Origin: Actinomycetota bacterium
GTDB taxonomy: Bacteria > Actinomycetota > Acidimicrobiia > Acidimicrobiales > RAAP-2
Direction: 5' to 3'
Length of the DNA stretch: 33,975 nt
Assembly (NCBI GenBank): GCA_021324355.1
Contig: JAJPJD010000001.1
Location: forward strand, 1 to 33,975
Below are positions 26,159 to 33,975 of this stretch, one piece after another. The notes below the pieces were generated by a model. It had not been told where the DNA came from, did no database searches, and saw only the letters and a program-made list of their open reading frames with translations. Both the position numbers and the translations under genes were made by a program. The first letter of the stretch is position 1; each line of letters starts with the position of its first letter.

Positions 26159-26455
26159 CTAGGCGGGAGATCCTTGGCGGTTGTGGCACTTGTGCCGCAA
26201 CGAGGGGAGCACGGACCACGAAAGCGGGCTCGTGACAAGAGCGTCACTCCCGACTGCTCCTCCGATCCGACGAGCGGTGAGATCGAGCAGCTCACCAGCG
26301 GTCTTAGTGGCGGGGGTTCGGGACCAGTGCATGACCATCGGGTTCAGGATCCGACGAAGGCGCTGGTCACAGTATTTGCCGTATGCAGCCGCCTTGCGGT
26401 TGCCCTTCCCAATGTTGCCGAACCGAAGGAACGACCTGAGAAACTCGCCGCTGTG
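26159..26455 (-). pseudogene. Start-less ORF remnant of unknown family
   Basis: A minus-strand frame of 98 codons runs from a stop at 26458-26456 to a TAG at 26161-26159, with no normal start near its head. It reads like a basic DNA- or RNA-handling protein piece: FLRSFLRFGNIGKGNRKAAA, then YCDQRLRRILNPMVMHW and TAGELLDLTARR. The rest of the gap 26132-26540 shows nothing else. I cannot name the family. It is probably a fragment left from a lost gene or element. Confidence 0.3.
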
Positions 26456-26540
26456 TTACAGGCTTCATCTTCCATCCACTATCCCCGGATCCTCACCCAA
26501 TCACGACACTTCCCAGGTTCGTACCGGAGGTCGCTCCGAG

Positions 26541-26930
26541 CTAGCAGTCGGAGAGTCGCCGAGCGTCGATGAGGTCATGGATGATCTGGAAATCGCCAAC
26601 GTTCTCGGTGAGGAGGGGCACTCCTTCCACGCGGGCGGTGGCCGCGATTGCGAGGTCGAGCTGGCGCCGTCTCGGGTTGCCACCACGCCGAGTCACCGCG
26701 GCGGCGAGCTGACCCCAGACACGGGCGACGTCGACGCTCAGGGGCAGAGGGTCGAACGTCGCTTCGATCGCTGATAGCCGAGCAATGCGGAGCGCTCGCT
26801 CGTCATCATCCTCAGCGATGAGGACACCGAAGTGCAGCTCGGCGATCGAAACGACGCTGATGGCCGCCTCGACCTCGTCGGGCGGGGGCAGCTCCCCGAT
26901 GAGCACCGACGTGTCGAGCAGAGCCCTCAC
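26541..26930 (-). CDS. vapC: PIN-domain toxin (VapC-type ribonuclease)
   Basis: This 129-residue protein begins at a GTG overlapping the antitoxin stop by 4 bp. It has the acidic PIN quartet: Asp6 (LLDTSVLI), Glu31 (SIAELHFG), Asp92 (QLDLAIAA) and a C-terminal acidic site around Asp113 (LLTENVGDFQ). VapC toxins are Mg2+-dependent RNases cutting tRNA or rRNA when free of their antitoxin. Length and motif order are normal, so the toxin looks intact. An open upstream extension in the same frame to 27200 is shadow of the antitoxin gene. Confidence 0.92.
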   Translation of the reverse strand: MRALLDTSVLIGELPPPDEVEAAISVVSIAELHFGVLIAEDDDERALRIARLSAIEATFDPLPLSVDVARVWGQLAAAVTRRGGNPRRRQLDLAIAATARVEGVPLLTENVGDFQIIHDLIDARRLSDC

Positions 26931-27172
26931 GAAGCGAAGGGGTCCACAACGCCAGCCGGCAGCCGCTCGAGGTCGACATCCAGCCCTCGAGGCGGCTCTG
27001 CGCGCCAGACTCCGGCGAGTGCGGCACCGCGAACCCAGCGGCGGCGGTGCACCGGACCGAGCTCGGCCACCGGACGACCGGCAACGGTCACGGTGATGGT
27101 CTCGCCGGCCTCGGCCCGACGGAGCACCTCGCCGACGTTGTTCCGCAGCTCCTTCTGTGGGATATCGCCCAC
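26927..27172 (-). CDS. Phd/YefM-type antitoxin partner of the PIN toxin
   Basis: This 81-residue protein begins GDIPQKELRNNVGEVLRRAE and continues with GETITVTVAGRPVAELGPV, the DNA-binding fold of the Phd/YefM antitoxins. The C-terminal part (about 45-81) would wrap the toxin. The last codons overlap the toxin GTG (GTGA at 26930-26927), ensuring coupled translation. A GTG start at 27172 lies only 2 bases from a 32-bp palindrome, leaving no room for a ribosome site; leaderless translation is likely. Confidence 0.88.
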   Translation of the reverse strand: MGDIPQKELRNNVGEVLRRAEAGETITVTVAGRPVAELGPVHRRRWVRGAALAGVWRAEPPRGLDVDLERLPAGVVDPFAS

Positions 27173-27173
27173 G

Positions 27174-27205
27174 CCGGCATGGTAGCAGAACTGCTACCAT
27201 GCCGG
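27174..27205 (-). promoter_or_regulatory. Perfect palindromic operator of the toxin-antitoxin operon
   Basis: Arms 27174-27188 and 27191-27205 are exact 15-bp reverse complements with a 2-base centre. The minus-strand hexamer TACCAT (27184-27179) lies inside the palindrome and ends 6 bases before the antitoxin GTG, the spacing of a -10 box on a leaderless transcript. Antitoxin binding here would block the promoter directly. No good -35 is visible. Confidence 0.82.
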
Positions 27206-27934
27206 TCCGACTTCCCGTCGATGACCGAAACGACCCGGGCCTCCTTGGTCACGACGGCGCCCGGGGTCCATTGACGAGGACTGCGTGGACGGTGGCCCTG
27301 GAGTGGCTGAACGTCGCGGCACGGTGTGCGACTGCGGCGGCGGTGGCGGAATCCGGCGGGGGTTCGCTGCTTAGGCGGCGTCACGGGTCTCGGCACGTTG
27401 AGCCGGGACTTCCTCCGCCGTGCCGTGGTATGCCGAAATAGCGGTGATCGTGGTACGACGAGCCCCTTGAGGTGCTCGTATCCTTGGACCATCTCCTGGC
27501 AGGCAAGGAGTCGGTCACCCTCAAGAACCTGAAGGCGAGCCTACCCCCGCCTGCGACGTCCCCCAACGAGCGCGCCGGAGCACCTTGCTCGCTCGCCCGA
27601 GAGCGTGCACCTGGCCGAGGAGCTGGTCGTCGAGACCGTCGAGGACAAGCTGCAGCTCATCGCCGCGGCCCGTCGCACCGCCACATCCCGGCCGGTCCGT
27701 AGCAAACTTCCGACCCACCCTCACCACCATCCCCTCAACGGCGTGGAGCCCAACCACGTCGTGGTCGCCACCCGAACCGGCAACCGCCACCGCCTCGGCA
27801 CCGCCTTTCGCGAGGCTGCCCGGGATGTGGCCTCGTCGGCCCTGGCGCTCTCCCCGCCATGGACGGCGGGACATGCCGTCGGGCGCAGCAACCGGACGAG
27901 CAGCTGCGAGCAGCACAGGTCGATCGAGAGTGGC
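27206..27934. other. Degraded stretch without a supportable gene
   Basis: Short protein-like pieces in differing + frames are visible, for example LVSLDHLLAGKESVTLKNL near 27475 and VHLAEELVVETVEDKLQLIA near 27605, separated by frame changes. They suggest one or more broken genes, but I recognise no family. The GC content is high, so long chance frames on both strands are expected. Confidence 0.4.
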
Positions 27935-29188
27935 TCAGCCACCGTCCGCTGGCCCGTGCCCGTCGCTGACAGGGCGGATGAGCGTCGGCTGGGAACTGAA
28001 CATCCGCTCGGGTACCACCCACACGCCAAGAGCGACGGCGACAACGCCGATGGCGGCAGCGGCTACCGCAGGAGCGGCTGAGCCAGCACCGGCCAGGGCG
28101 AGGCCGCCCACGCCGGCACCGATGGCGGTGCCGGCGTAGATCGCCGAGCCGTTGAGCCCGACGGCGACGGAGGCCAATGCCGGCACGGTGGCGAAGAGCC
28201 GGTGCTGTTGAGGGACGATGGTCAGCCCCACCGAGAGGCCGAGCGCGGCCATGGTCACGACGGCGACCGGGAGGAAGTGGCGGGTCGCGGCGAGCACCGC
28301 AACAGGGGCCGTGACGCCGACAGCACCGACCACGTAGGTGGTCCTGGCGCTTCGTCGCCGGATGAGACGGGCGACCACGCTGGTGCCGACCACCTGCCCG
28401 CTTCCGTAGGCGAGCATGGCCGCCACGATCCAGGTGCCCCCGGTCTGCACGATGGCCGGCAGGTAGGCGATCACCACGAAGGCCGAGGTCAAGACGGTGA
28501 CGGTGCCGGCCAGGACGCCGAGGACTCGGCGGTCGGTCAAAGCCTGGGCCCGTCGCCGCAGCCCCACTGCCGGCGCATGGGCCGGGGGCAGGAGCCGCAC
28601 CGCGAGCGCCGAGACGACCGCGAGGGCGACCAGGACCCACATGGCCGACCGCCACCCCCACGTCTGGCCGACCAGGATCCCGAAGGGCAGGCCGGCGACG
28701 AGCGCGGCCGAGCTTCCGCCGGCCACGATGGCGAGCGACCGTGCTCGGTGGTGGTCGTCGCTGAGGATGCCGGCCGCGCTATAGGCAGTGGCCTGGTATC
28801 CGGCAGCACCGAGAGCGGCGAGGATCCGGCCGGCGGCCACGGCGGCGAATTCGGTGCCGGTGGCCTGGACGATCATCCCGCAGATGAACACGCTCATCCC
28901 AGCGACGAGCACACTGCGGCGGTCCCAGCTGCTGGTGAGGGCAGCGATGAGCGGGGAGCCGACCGCGTAGACGAGGGCGAAGAGGGTGGTGAGCTGGCCC
29001 GCAGTACTGGTCGCGACGTGCAGCGACCTCGCCACCTGCGGCAGGAGGCCGGACAGCACAAACCCGTCGACGCCGAGGGTGAAGGTCCCGATGGACAGAA
29101 CGATGAGGTCGGCACCGCGCAGCGTCGGCCCCCCCGCTTCCGAGGTCGCCGCGACGGGCACAGTCTCCGACGCTGAGGTCGCGGTCAT
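27935..29188 (-). CDS. MFS transporter, 12-helix drug-efflux type (AraJ/Bcr-like)
   Basis: This 417-residue protein starts TATSASETVPV and has twelve predicted helices. LSIGTFTLGVDGFVLSGLLP is the first helix typical of DHA1 sugar-efflux/multidrug exporters, and SSWDRRSVLVAG is a motif-A-like loop. Its ATG overlaps the SDR stop as TGATG (29190-29186), so translation is coupled to that gene. With the divergent TetR regulator this forms a classical inducible efflux module. The exported compound is unknown. Confidence 0.88.
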   Translation of the reverse strand: MTATSASETVPVAATSEAGGPTLRGADLIVLSIGTFTLGVDGFVLSGLLPQVARSLHVATSTAGQLTTLFALVYAVGSPLIAALTSSWDRRSVLVAGMSVFICGMIVQATGTEFAAVAAGRILAALGAAGYQATAYSAAGILSDDHHRARSLAIVAGGSSAALVAGLPFGILVGQTWGWRSAMWVLVALAVVSALAVRLLPPAHAPAVGLRRRAQALTDRRVLGVLAGTVTVLTSAFVVIAYLPAIVQTGGTWIVAAMLAYGSGQVVGTSVVARLIRRRSARTTYVVGAVGVTAPVAVLAATRHFLPVAVVTMAALGLSVGLTIVPQQHRLFATVPALASVAVGLNGSAIYAGTAIGAGVGGLALAGAGSAAPAVAAAAIGVVAVALGVWVVPERMFSSQPTLIRPVSDGHGPADGG

Positions 29189-30093
29189 CACGAGAACTTC
29201 CCAACGAAGTACGCCAGGTCGTCGATCAGCTCCCGATGAGACGGCTCCCCGCCGAGGAGTCGGCGGGTCATCGCGCTCGATGCCGGCGCGTCGGTCGCAA
29301 CCAGCCCGGCGAGCCAGCCAAAGTGCGCCTTGGCCTGCTCGATGGCAACTGCGCGTACCGGCACGTCGCACAGCTCGCCGATCCTCGCAGCCAACGCCAG
29401 AGGCGGGATACCCCCCTCGCCCACTCCGCACAGGACGCTCCCTTCCGGTACCTGCTCGAGGGCGAGCCAGTAGAGCATGGCGGCATCCTGGCGGTGCACG
29501 GCAGGCCGTCGCTGCGAGCCGGCACCGAGATGGCCCGACACGCACCTGCGCTCGGCGATCGTGCCAGCAAAGGCTCGCCGGGCTGCGTCGTGGACTATCG
29601 GCGCGAGGCGCACCACCGCCACCCGGATGCCGCGCCAGACCGCCTTCTCGCTGGCGACGCGAGGCGCCGCGGGGGGGTCGGGGACCGCCTTGTCGGTCTC
29701 GCGACCGATCCGGCCGAGAGAGAAGACCAGGGTGCCCGAGGTGACCACCAGGGGACGACCGGTGCCGGCGAGGGCATCACCCAGAGCCTCGACCACTTGG
29801 TGATCGGTGTCGGCTGCCAATGCGGCGAGCTCCCTATGGCGGAAGGCCAGGTGGGGCACGCCATCGGATGCCGCCGCTGCTCGCTGCACGACGTCGAGGT
29901 CAGCCAGGGAGCCCTCGACCACACCGGCGTCGAGGGCTACAGGTTGGCCAGCGGAGGTGTCGGATCGCGCGAAGCCGGCCCCCAGCAGCTGAGAGACGAC
30001 CGCCGAGCCGGCGAACCCGGAGCCGCCGGCGACGAGCACCGGCCGCCCCCGATTCGGTCGTGCATACTTTTGACTGATCGTTCCATAAGTCAT
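29188..30093 (-). CDS. NAD-dependent epimerase/dehydratase-like SDR protein
   Basis: This 301-residue extended SDR has the Rossmann glycine motif GGSGFAG (23-29), DGVPHLAFRHRE, VVTSGTLVFSLGR and the late ASSAMTRRLLG block typical of a nucleoside-diphosphate-sugar epimerase-like group. The segment after the first helix (GAGFARSDTSAG) looks about five residues shorter than relatives, and there are other small gaps, so activity is not certain. The ATG at 30093 directly follows a good -10 box, implying a leaderless message; an upstream frame extension to 30159 would overlap the TetR start. The gene is coupled to the MFS gene. Confidence 0.8.
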   Translation of the reverse strand: MTYGTISQKYARPNRGRPVLVAGGSGFAGSAVVSQLLGAGFARSDTSAGQPVALDAGVVEGSLADLDVVQRAAAASDGVPHLAFRHRELAALAADTDHQVVEALGDALAGTGRPLVVTSGTLVFSLGRIGRETDKAVPDPPAAPRVASEKAVWRGIRVAVVRLAPIVHDAARRAFAGTIAERRCVSGHLGAGSQRRPAVHRQDAAMLYWLALEQVPEGSVLCGVGEGGIPPLALAARIGELCDVPVRAVAIEQAKAHFGWLAGLVATDAPASSAMTRRLLGGEPSHRELIDDLAYFVGKFS

Positions 30094-30152
30094 GCCAAGG
30101 AACCTACGACTTTTAGAACGCCTAGTCAAAAAAAGTCTGGTAGCGTGGCCCC
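30094..30152. promoter_or_regulatory. Divergent, apparently leaderless promoters of the SDR-MFS and TetR genes
   Basis: On the minus strand TTGACT (30129-30124), a 17-base spacer and TAGGTT (30106-30101) make a good promoter, with 7 bases to the SDR ATG. On the plus strand TAGCGT (30141-30146) lies 6 bases before the TetR ATG. Both spacings imply transcripts starting at the start codon. An A7 tract with AGTC repeats between the promoters (30124-30138) is a likely TetR operator. Confidence 0.75.
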
Positions 30153-30767
30153 ATGGCACGAACCGGCCGACCCCGCTCTTACGATGAGCAGGAAGTCATC
30201 GAACGCGCCTGCAATCTGTTCTGGTCACGGGGCTATCACGCCACCTCCGTCCAGGACCTGGTGGACGACCTCGCGCTCCAGCGCGCCAGCCTCTACAACG
30301 CTTTCGGGGACAAGCACAGTCTCTACCTGCGGGCACTGTCCCACTACGTCCGGGAGAACCTGGAGAAACTCAAGACCGCCCTGCGAAGCGGCCCGGTCCT
30401 CCCGGCGTTGCGCCGTCTGCTCACCAACCCGGCGAGCGTGACGGGCGTCTCAGGCCGCCACCAGCCTCGGGGCTGCCTGGTCGGCAACACAACGGCCGAA
30501 CTCGTCCCCGGCGACGACGCCGCCCAGGCGCTGGTCGCCGCCGCCTACGACGGGTTCATCGACGTGGTGAGCGATGCGCTGCGTCGCGGCCAGGCGAACG
30601 GCGAGGTGGTCACGACGGCCACCCCCGAGGCCCAAGCCCTGCTGTTGCAAATCGTGTTCCAAGGATCATCGTTGGTGGCGCGCGTCGGCATCGATCGACG
30701 GCGACTCGACCAAAGCATCGACGCGCTGATCGACTCTCTCCGTCAGCCAGAGGTGCCACCCGGTTGA
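30153..30767 (+). CDS. TetR/AcrR-family transcriptional regulator
   Basis: This 204-residue regulator has the TetR N-terminal helix-turn-helix at about 10-57 (LFWSRGYHATSVQDLVDDL, ASLYNAFGDKHSLY) and an all-helical ligand domain with GCLVGNTTAEL, a motif of a common TetR subgroup. It should repress the divergent SDR-MFS pair and itself until a small molecule binds. Start ATG at 30153 has no ribosome site, matching the leaderless promoter. Confidence 0.92.
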   Translation: MARTGRPRSYDEQEVIERACNLFWSRGYHATSVQDLVDDLALQRASLYNAFGDKHSLYLRALSHYVRENLEKLKTALRSGPVLPALRRLLTNPASVTGVSGRHQPRGCLVGNTTAELVPGDDAAQALVAAAYDGFIDVVSDALRRGQANGEVVTTATPEAQALLLQIVFQGSSLVARVGIDRRRLDQSIDALIDSLRQPEVPPG

Positions 30768-30859
30768 GGCCCGGACGTGCGGTCAGGGTCCTCTCGGGTG
30801 TCTACGAGCCGCGTGGAATTTCGGTCTCCTCCAGCGGGATCAGATGCACACAACCTGCG

Positions 30860-31520
30860 CAGGTACGGTCCTGGCTCCACTAGCCTGGGGATACCACCGC
30901 ATCCACGGTAAGCCCGCCACCATGGGCATCGCGATCGCCCCTCGAGCGTCTGGGCGATCCTGAAGCGCCACGACATCGAGCCGTCGCCGCAAAGGTCAGG
31001 ACCAACCTGGGCGGAGTTCCCCGCCGCGCAGGCGAAGGGACTGATGGCCTGTGACTTCTTCCACGTCGACACCGTTCTTCTCCGCAGGCTCTACGGGCTG
31101 GTGTCGCCTCGTCCGCATCGCCGGCATCACGAGAAACCCAGTCGCTGGCTAGGTGACCCAGTGCGCCCGCAACCTGTCGATGGATCTCGCCGAGCGCGCG
31201 AACCCGGTCAAGTTCCTCGTCGCCGCCGAGGATACGAAGGTCATCAAGACCCCTCATCAGAGCACCGCGTGCCAACGCCATCTGCGAGCGCGTCAGCGGC
31301 ACGTTGCAGCGAGTGCCTCGACCGGACGCTCGCTCACGGCCGCCGCCATCTGGAGGCCATGCTCGCCGAGTGCGCGAGCACTACAACGCGCACCGTCCGC
31401 ACCGCCATCTCCGTCAACGCGCGCCCTCCGCGCTCGACACCAGCCCTGCGCTGATCAGCGATTTCGACCCTACCAGGCTACGAAGAACCGATCTCCTGGG
31501 CGGCCTCATCCACGCCGCCG
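30860..31520 (+). pseudogene. Decayed integrase-core (rve, IS3/IS481-like) transposase
   Basis: Pieces of one transposase appear in order but in changing frames: WGYHRIHGKPATMG (about 30886-30930), SSVWAILKRHDIEPSPQRSG (from about 30943), ACDFFHVDTVLLRRLYGLV (about 31047), ARNLSMDLAERANPVKFLV (about 31165), then CLDRTLAHGRRHLEAMLAE and EHYNAHRPHRHLRQRAP (to about 31430), and LRRTDLLGGLIH near 31500. At least three frame changes and a stop after the NPVAG segment (about 31149) break it. Of the DDE residues, the first Asp and the final Glu (CERV) can still be placed. The element is long dead; no terminal repeats were found. Confidence 0.8.
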
Positions 31521-31696
31521 GCCGCGATCGGTCACTGCGCAGATCAGACAGATTGCAAAGGGGCGGCCTCGAGGTGCAGAAGTCGCCGCAACATCAATGA
31601 CTGTCCTCAAAGTTCGGCCAGCTCGGGAGACATCACCGGCAGTGGCTCAGGGCGGATGGCGATCGGGGCGCACGATCCGCATTCGGCTTTCTGGTA

Positions 31697-32210
31697 TTAG
31701 ACGAAGTTGACCCTGCCGATCTCCGGGTCGGCGTCGGGGTAGTCCTCTCGCGTATGGCCGCCGCGACTCTCCTTGCGCTGCAGTGCCCCCTGGGCCACGG
31801 CCGTGCCAGTAGGTCGGCAGCCAAGTTCCAACCGGGGTTGAAGGCTCGACCCCCACCAACCGAGACCTTGGCCGTCCGCTCCTTCAGCTCGGCCAGCTTC
31901 TCGAGTGCCTCCTCCAACTCTGGTCCGTTAGAAACGAGCCGGCGAGGGACTGCATGGTGCCTTGCTCCGGTCGGACAGCGTCCCCACGCCTCCAGCTCGC
32001 AATCCTGATTAGGGGCCTCTTGGGCGTGGATCTAGGCCATCCGCGCCAGTTGTTTAGCATCTTCCCGCCGCGCATGGTGTCGCGGAAGCGGACCTGCAAG
32101 CTGTCCTCGGGGTAGGACGTTGCCTATCGCAGCAACCATGCCTCGGGTGCACCTTGCCGAGCAGAGACTTGCAGATCACCGCCACTCGGAGCCCACCTGC
32201 TCATGGCCTC
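31697..32210 (-). pseudogene. sdhA: Collapsed remnant of a succinate dehydrogenase/fumarate reductase flavoprotein gene
   Basis: In order on the minus strand: VGLRVAVICKSLLGKVH (about 32200-32150), then after a frame change DSLQVRFRDTMRGGKMLNNWR (about 32110-32045), then IHAQEAP and CELEAWG interrupted by an in-frame TAG at 32034-32032, then EALEKLAELKERTAKVSVGG with RAFNPGWNLAADL (about 31915-31815), and in another frame ALQRKESRGGHTREDYPDAD to a stop at 31699-31697. These are the start, FAD-domain edge and C-terminus of SdhA-like proteins of about 600-650 residues. Most of the catalytic middle has been deleted near 31960-31985. The gene cannot work. Confidence 0.82.
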
Positions 32211-32259
32211 GAGTGTTCCTCTCGTTCCTGGGCGAGCTGCGGCCCTTCCGGCGATCCGG

Positions 32260-33681
32260 TCATCGGCCCGCCCCGCCCTGGTTCGGCGCGTCGAGGGCAG
32301 CCACTTCGATCTCGGGGGCACGCTGGCGAGCAAGGAGGAGGCTCGTCAGCGCGGCGAGGGCCATCGTCGCGATGCCGACCAGCGCGGCGGTGCTGTAGGC
32401 GCTGTCGGTGGGGAAGAGGTGACCGGTGTCAGTGCCCGCCGCGAGCACCAGGCCGCCGAGGGCGCTGCCGAGGGAGAACCCGACGCTGCGCACAACCTGG
32501 TTGAAGCTCATGGCGCTCGAGGTCTCGCGTTTGGGGGTGACGGCGAGGATGACCCCAGGCATGGCGGCCGAGAAGCTTCCGACCCCGAAGCCGAGCACTC
32601 CCATGGCCACGAACAGCTCGGCGAGGTTGGAGCGGGCTGAAGCGAAGAGTACGAACGCGCCGAGAACGACGACGGCGCTAGCGGCCAGGAGCAAGGGGGC
32701 GCCGAACCGTTCACGGACGCGCGGGGTGAGCTTTCCAGCGACGAAGCCCAGGACGGAGAACGGGACGAGGACGAGGCCAGCGACAAAGGTGCTGAGCCCG
32801 AAGCCGTAGCCGGCGCGCTGCGGGGTCTGGGCGTACCGGGTGATGAGGGTGAGGAGCAGGTACATGCCCACCCCGCCGACGAGCATGGCGAGGTTCGCCC
32901 CCGCGACCGCCGGGTGGCGCACGGCCCGGACATCGACGAGCGGCGCCTTGCTGCGAAGCTCCGATGCCGTCCAGACACAGAGCAGGAACGCAGCGGCAAC
33001 GGTGAGCGCCACTGCAAGGCTGAGGTGCCGGATCCACAGGCTCGTCTCGCTGGCGAGGAACAGGACGAGGAACAGTCCGCCCGCGAGCAGGACGCGGGCG
33101 AAGCGCCCCTCGGGAGCGGCCGGCATCGAGGCCAGCGCGGCGAGGAAGGCGACCGCGGTGACGAACAGCCCGAGCCCGTAGGCGGCACGAACCCCACCGA
33201 GGTCCGTGAGCAGACCAGCCAGTGGGTAACCGACGCCGATCCCGATGGTGGAAGCGACCGAGACCAGCGCGATCGTGGGCGCGCTGCGAGCCTCGGGGAG
33301 ATGGTCGCGGGCCACGCCCATCATCAGCGCGGTCAGACCGAGTCCCACCCCTTGTGCCGCCCGGCCGACGAGCAGCCATGCGAAGGGCAGTGGCAGCACG
33401 GTCAGCGCGCTGCCGGTGACCACGACCCCGAGCGTGGCGAGGATCGTCTCGCGGCGGTGTGACCCGGCGCCGAGCCGGCCGAGGAGCGGCGTGGCGAGGG
33501 CACCGCTAAACAAGGTGATGGTGAGCGTCCACTGCGCGCTGTCAAGCGAGACGTGGAACGTGGACGCCACGCTCGTGATGAGCGGAGCTCCGAGGCTTCC
33601 GATCGCGGCGACGACCAGCGCGATGAACATCAGCGAGGAGACCAGCAGCCGCGGCTCGGCCGAGGGCGGGGAAGGCTTCAC
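32260..33681 (-). CDS. MFS transporter, probably drug-efflux type
   Basis: This 473-residue protein has 12-14 hydrophobic helices, a motif-A-like GRLGAGSHRRETIL loop and the RAAQGVGLGLTALMMG helix with a proline/glycine-rich partner (GIGVGYPLAGLL) resembling antiporter motif C. It should export small molecules by proton exchange. The GTG start has only a weak GAGACG site. It stands alone between a collapsed sdhA and an ISL3 fragment. The long + strand frames here are shadows. Confidence 0.88.
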   Translation of the reverse strand: MKPSPPSAEPRLLVSSLMFIALVVAAIGSLGAPLITSVASTFHVSLDSAQWTLTITLFSGALATPLLGRLGAGSHRRETILATLGVVVTGSALTVLPLPFAWLLVGRAAQGVGLGLTALMMGVARDHLPEARSAPTIALVSVASTIGIGVGYPLAGLLTDLGGVRAAYGLGLFVTAVAFLAALASMPAAPEGRFARVLLAGGLFLVLFLASETSLWIRHLSLAVALTVAAAFLLCVWTASELRSKAPLVDVRAVRHPAVAGANLAMLVGGVGMYLLLTLITRYAQTPQRAGYGFGLSTFVAGLVLVPFSVLGFVAGKLTPRVRERFGAPLLLAASAVVVLGAFVLFASARSNLAELFVAMGVLGFGVGSFSAAMPGVILAVTPKRETSSAMSFNQVVRSVGFSLGSALGGLVLAAGTDTGHLFPTDSAYSTAALVGIATMALAALTSLLLARQRAPEIEVAALDAPNQGGAGR

Positions 33682-33757
33682 CGATTCGTCTCATTCGTGA
33701 TGTGGTCGATCAGGCCAGGGCGGATCTGGGTCCGCGCCCCTTCGGCCCACGGCTTGT

Positions 33758-33975
33758 TCATCCGGGGCGGTCGGCCGCCAAGAGCGCCTTGCCGTCGGTG
33801 GTCACTGCGTCGTTGACCGTGTGCCAGTCACAATCGAGCTCGCCCGCGACCTGAGCGACCGTGCGCCGGATGCCCACCTGGACCGTGGCCCACTTGGCCG
33901 CCCGGGTGGTGAGCAGGCAGCCCCTGGCTGCGATCCGGTGATGGACGAGCACCCAGGACTTCGTCGGACAGCCCG
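33758..33975 (-). pseudogene. ISL3-like transposase fragment, cut by the right edge
   Basis: The frame enters from the window edge reading CPTKSWVLVHHRIAARGCLL, then ATVQVGIRRTVAQVA and CDWHTVNDAV, the helix-turn-helix segment of ISL3-family transposases. It stops at 33758, about 15 residues after that motif, where intact relatives continue for some 250-300 residues with the catalytic domain. No continuation was seen to the left. It is therefore a 3'-truncated copy; its 5' end lies outside the window. Confidence 0.65.

Noticed and set aside
26931-27200. Upstream extension of the PIN toxin frame
   Set aside because: The extension is Arg-rich shadow of the antitoxin gene; the GTG at 26930 gives the normal PIN N-terminus and a 4-bp overlap.
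28202-29176. 324-codon + strand frame rich in Gly, Glu and Arg
   Set aside because: It is the antisense shadow of the MFS gene, with shadow-like low-complexity composition.
1-33975. Search for CRISPR arrays, tRNA/rRNA genes and phage-defence cassettes
   Set aside because: No regularly spaced repeats, no cloverleaf or rRNA-like sequence, and no nuclease/helicase defence set were seen; apart from the toxin-antitoxin pair nothing defence-like is supported.

Overview
The window reads as chromosomal DNA of a high-GC Gram-positive bacterium (Actinomycetota). Pointers are GC-rich codon third positions, an LLM-class F420-type oxidoreductase, CWB2 cell-wall-binding repeats, an ECF41 sigma factor with a fused SnoaL-like domain, and GTG starts. 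Paired type-I solute-binding proteins of this style make me think of Acidimicrobiia, but that placement is an inference. No rRNA, tRNA or CRISPR array was seen.

Left part (1-9752): a partial unknown ORF lies at the left edge. Two divergent paralogous secreted solute-binding proteins follow, each closed by a strong hairpin, with a third perfect 17-bp hairpin in their shared control region and no permease or ATPase nearby. Then comes a surface block: a GH25-like/CWB2 protein with a DUF429 gene downstream, divergent from a membrane-anchored HtrA-type protease and a zinc-ribbon multi-pass membrane protein.

Middle (9753-22430): a complete IS256-family element (10298-11704) has an 8-bp target duplication. 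It sits upstream of a catabolic run on the + strand: a GH3 glycosidase with PA14 insert, a DHA2-type MFS transporter and an F420-type oxidoreductase. An M20 peptidase, a flavin monooxygenase with an altered Baeyer-Villiger fingerprint, a sirtuin overlapping that monooxygenase tail to tail, and a DUF1801 protein follow.

Right part (22431-33975): GC content appears higher and intact genes alternate with debris. An FAD oxidoreductase and an ECF41 sigma factor form an overlapping pair behind a sequence matching the ECF41 promoter pattern, which suggests autoregulation. After it come a frameshifted aquaporin tail, a frameshifted Pr6Pr-type membrane protein, a Phd/PIN toxin-antitoxin pair under a perfect palindrome, an SDR-MFS efflux pair divergent from a TetR regulator, a heavily decayed integrase-core transposase, a collapsed succinate dehydrogenase flavoprotein gene, another MFS transporter, and an ISL3-like transposase fragment cut by the right edge. 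This looks like an accessory region shaped by repeated insertion and loss.
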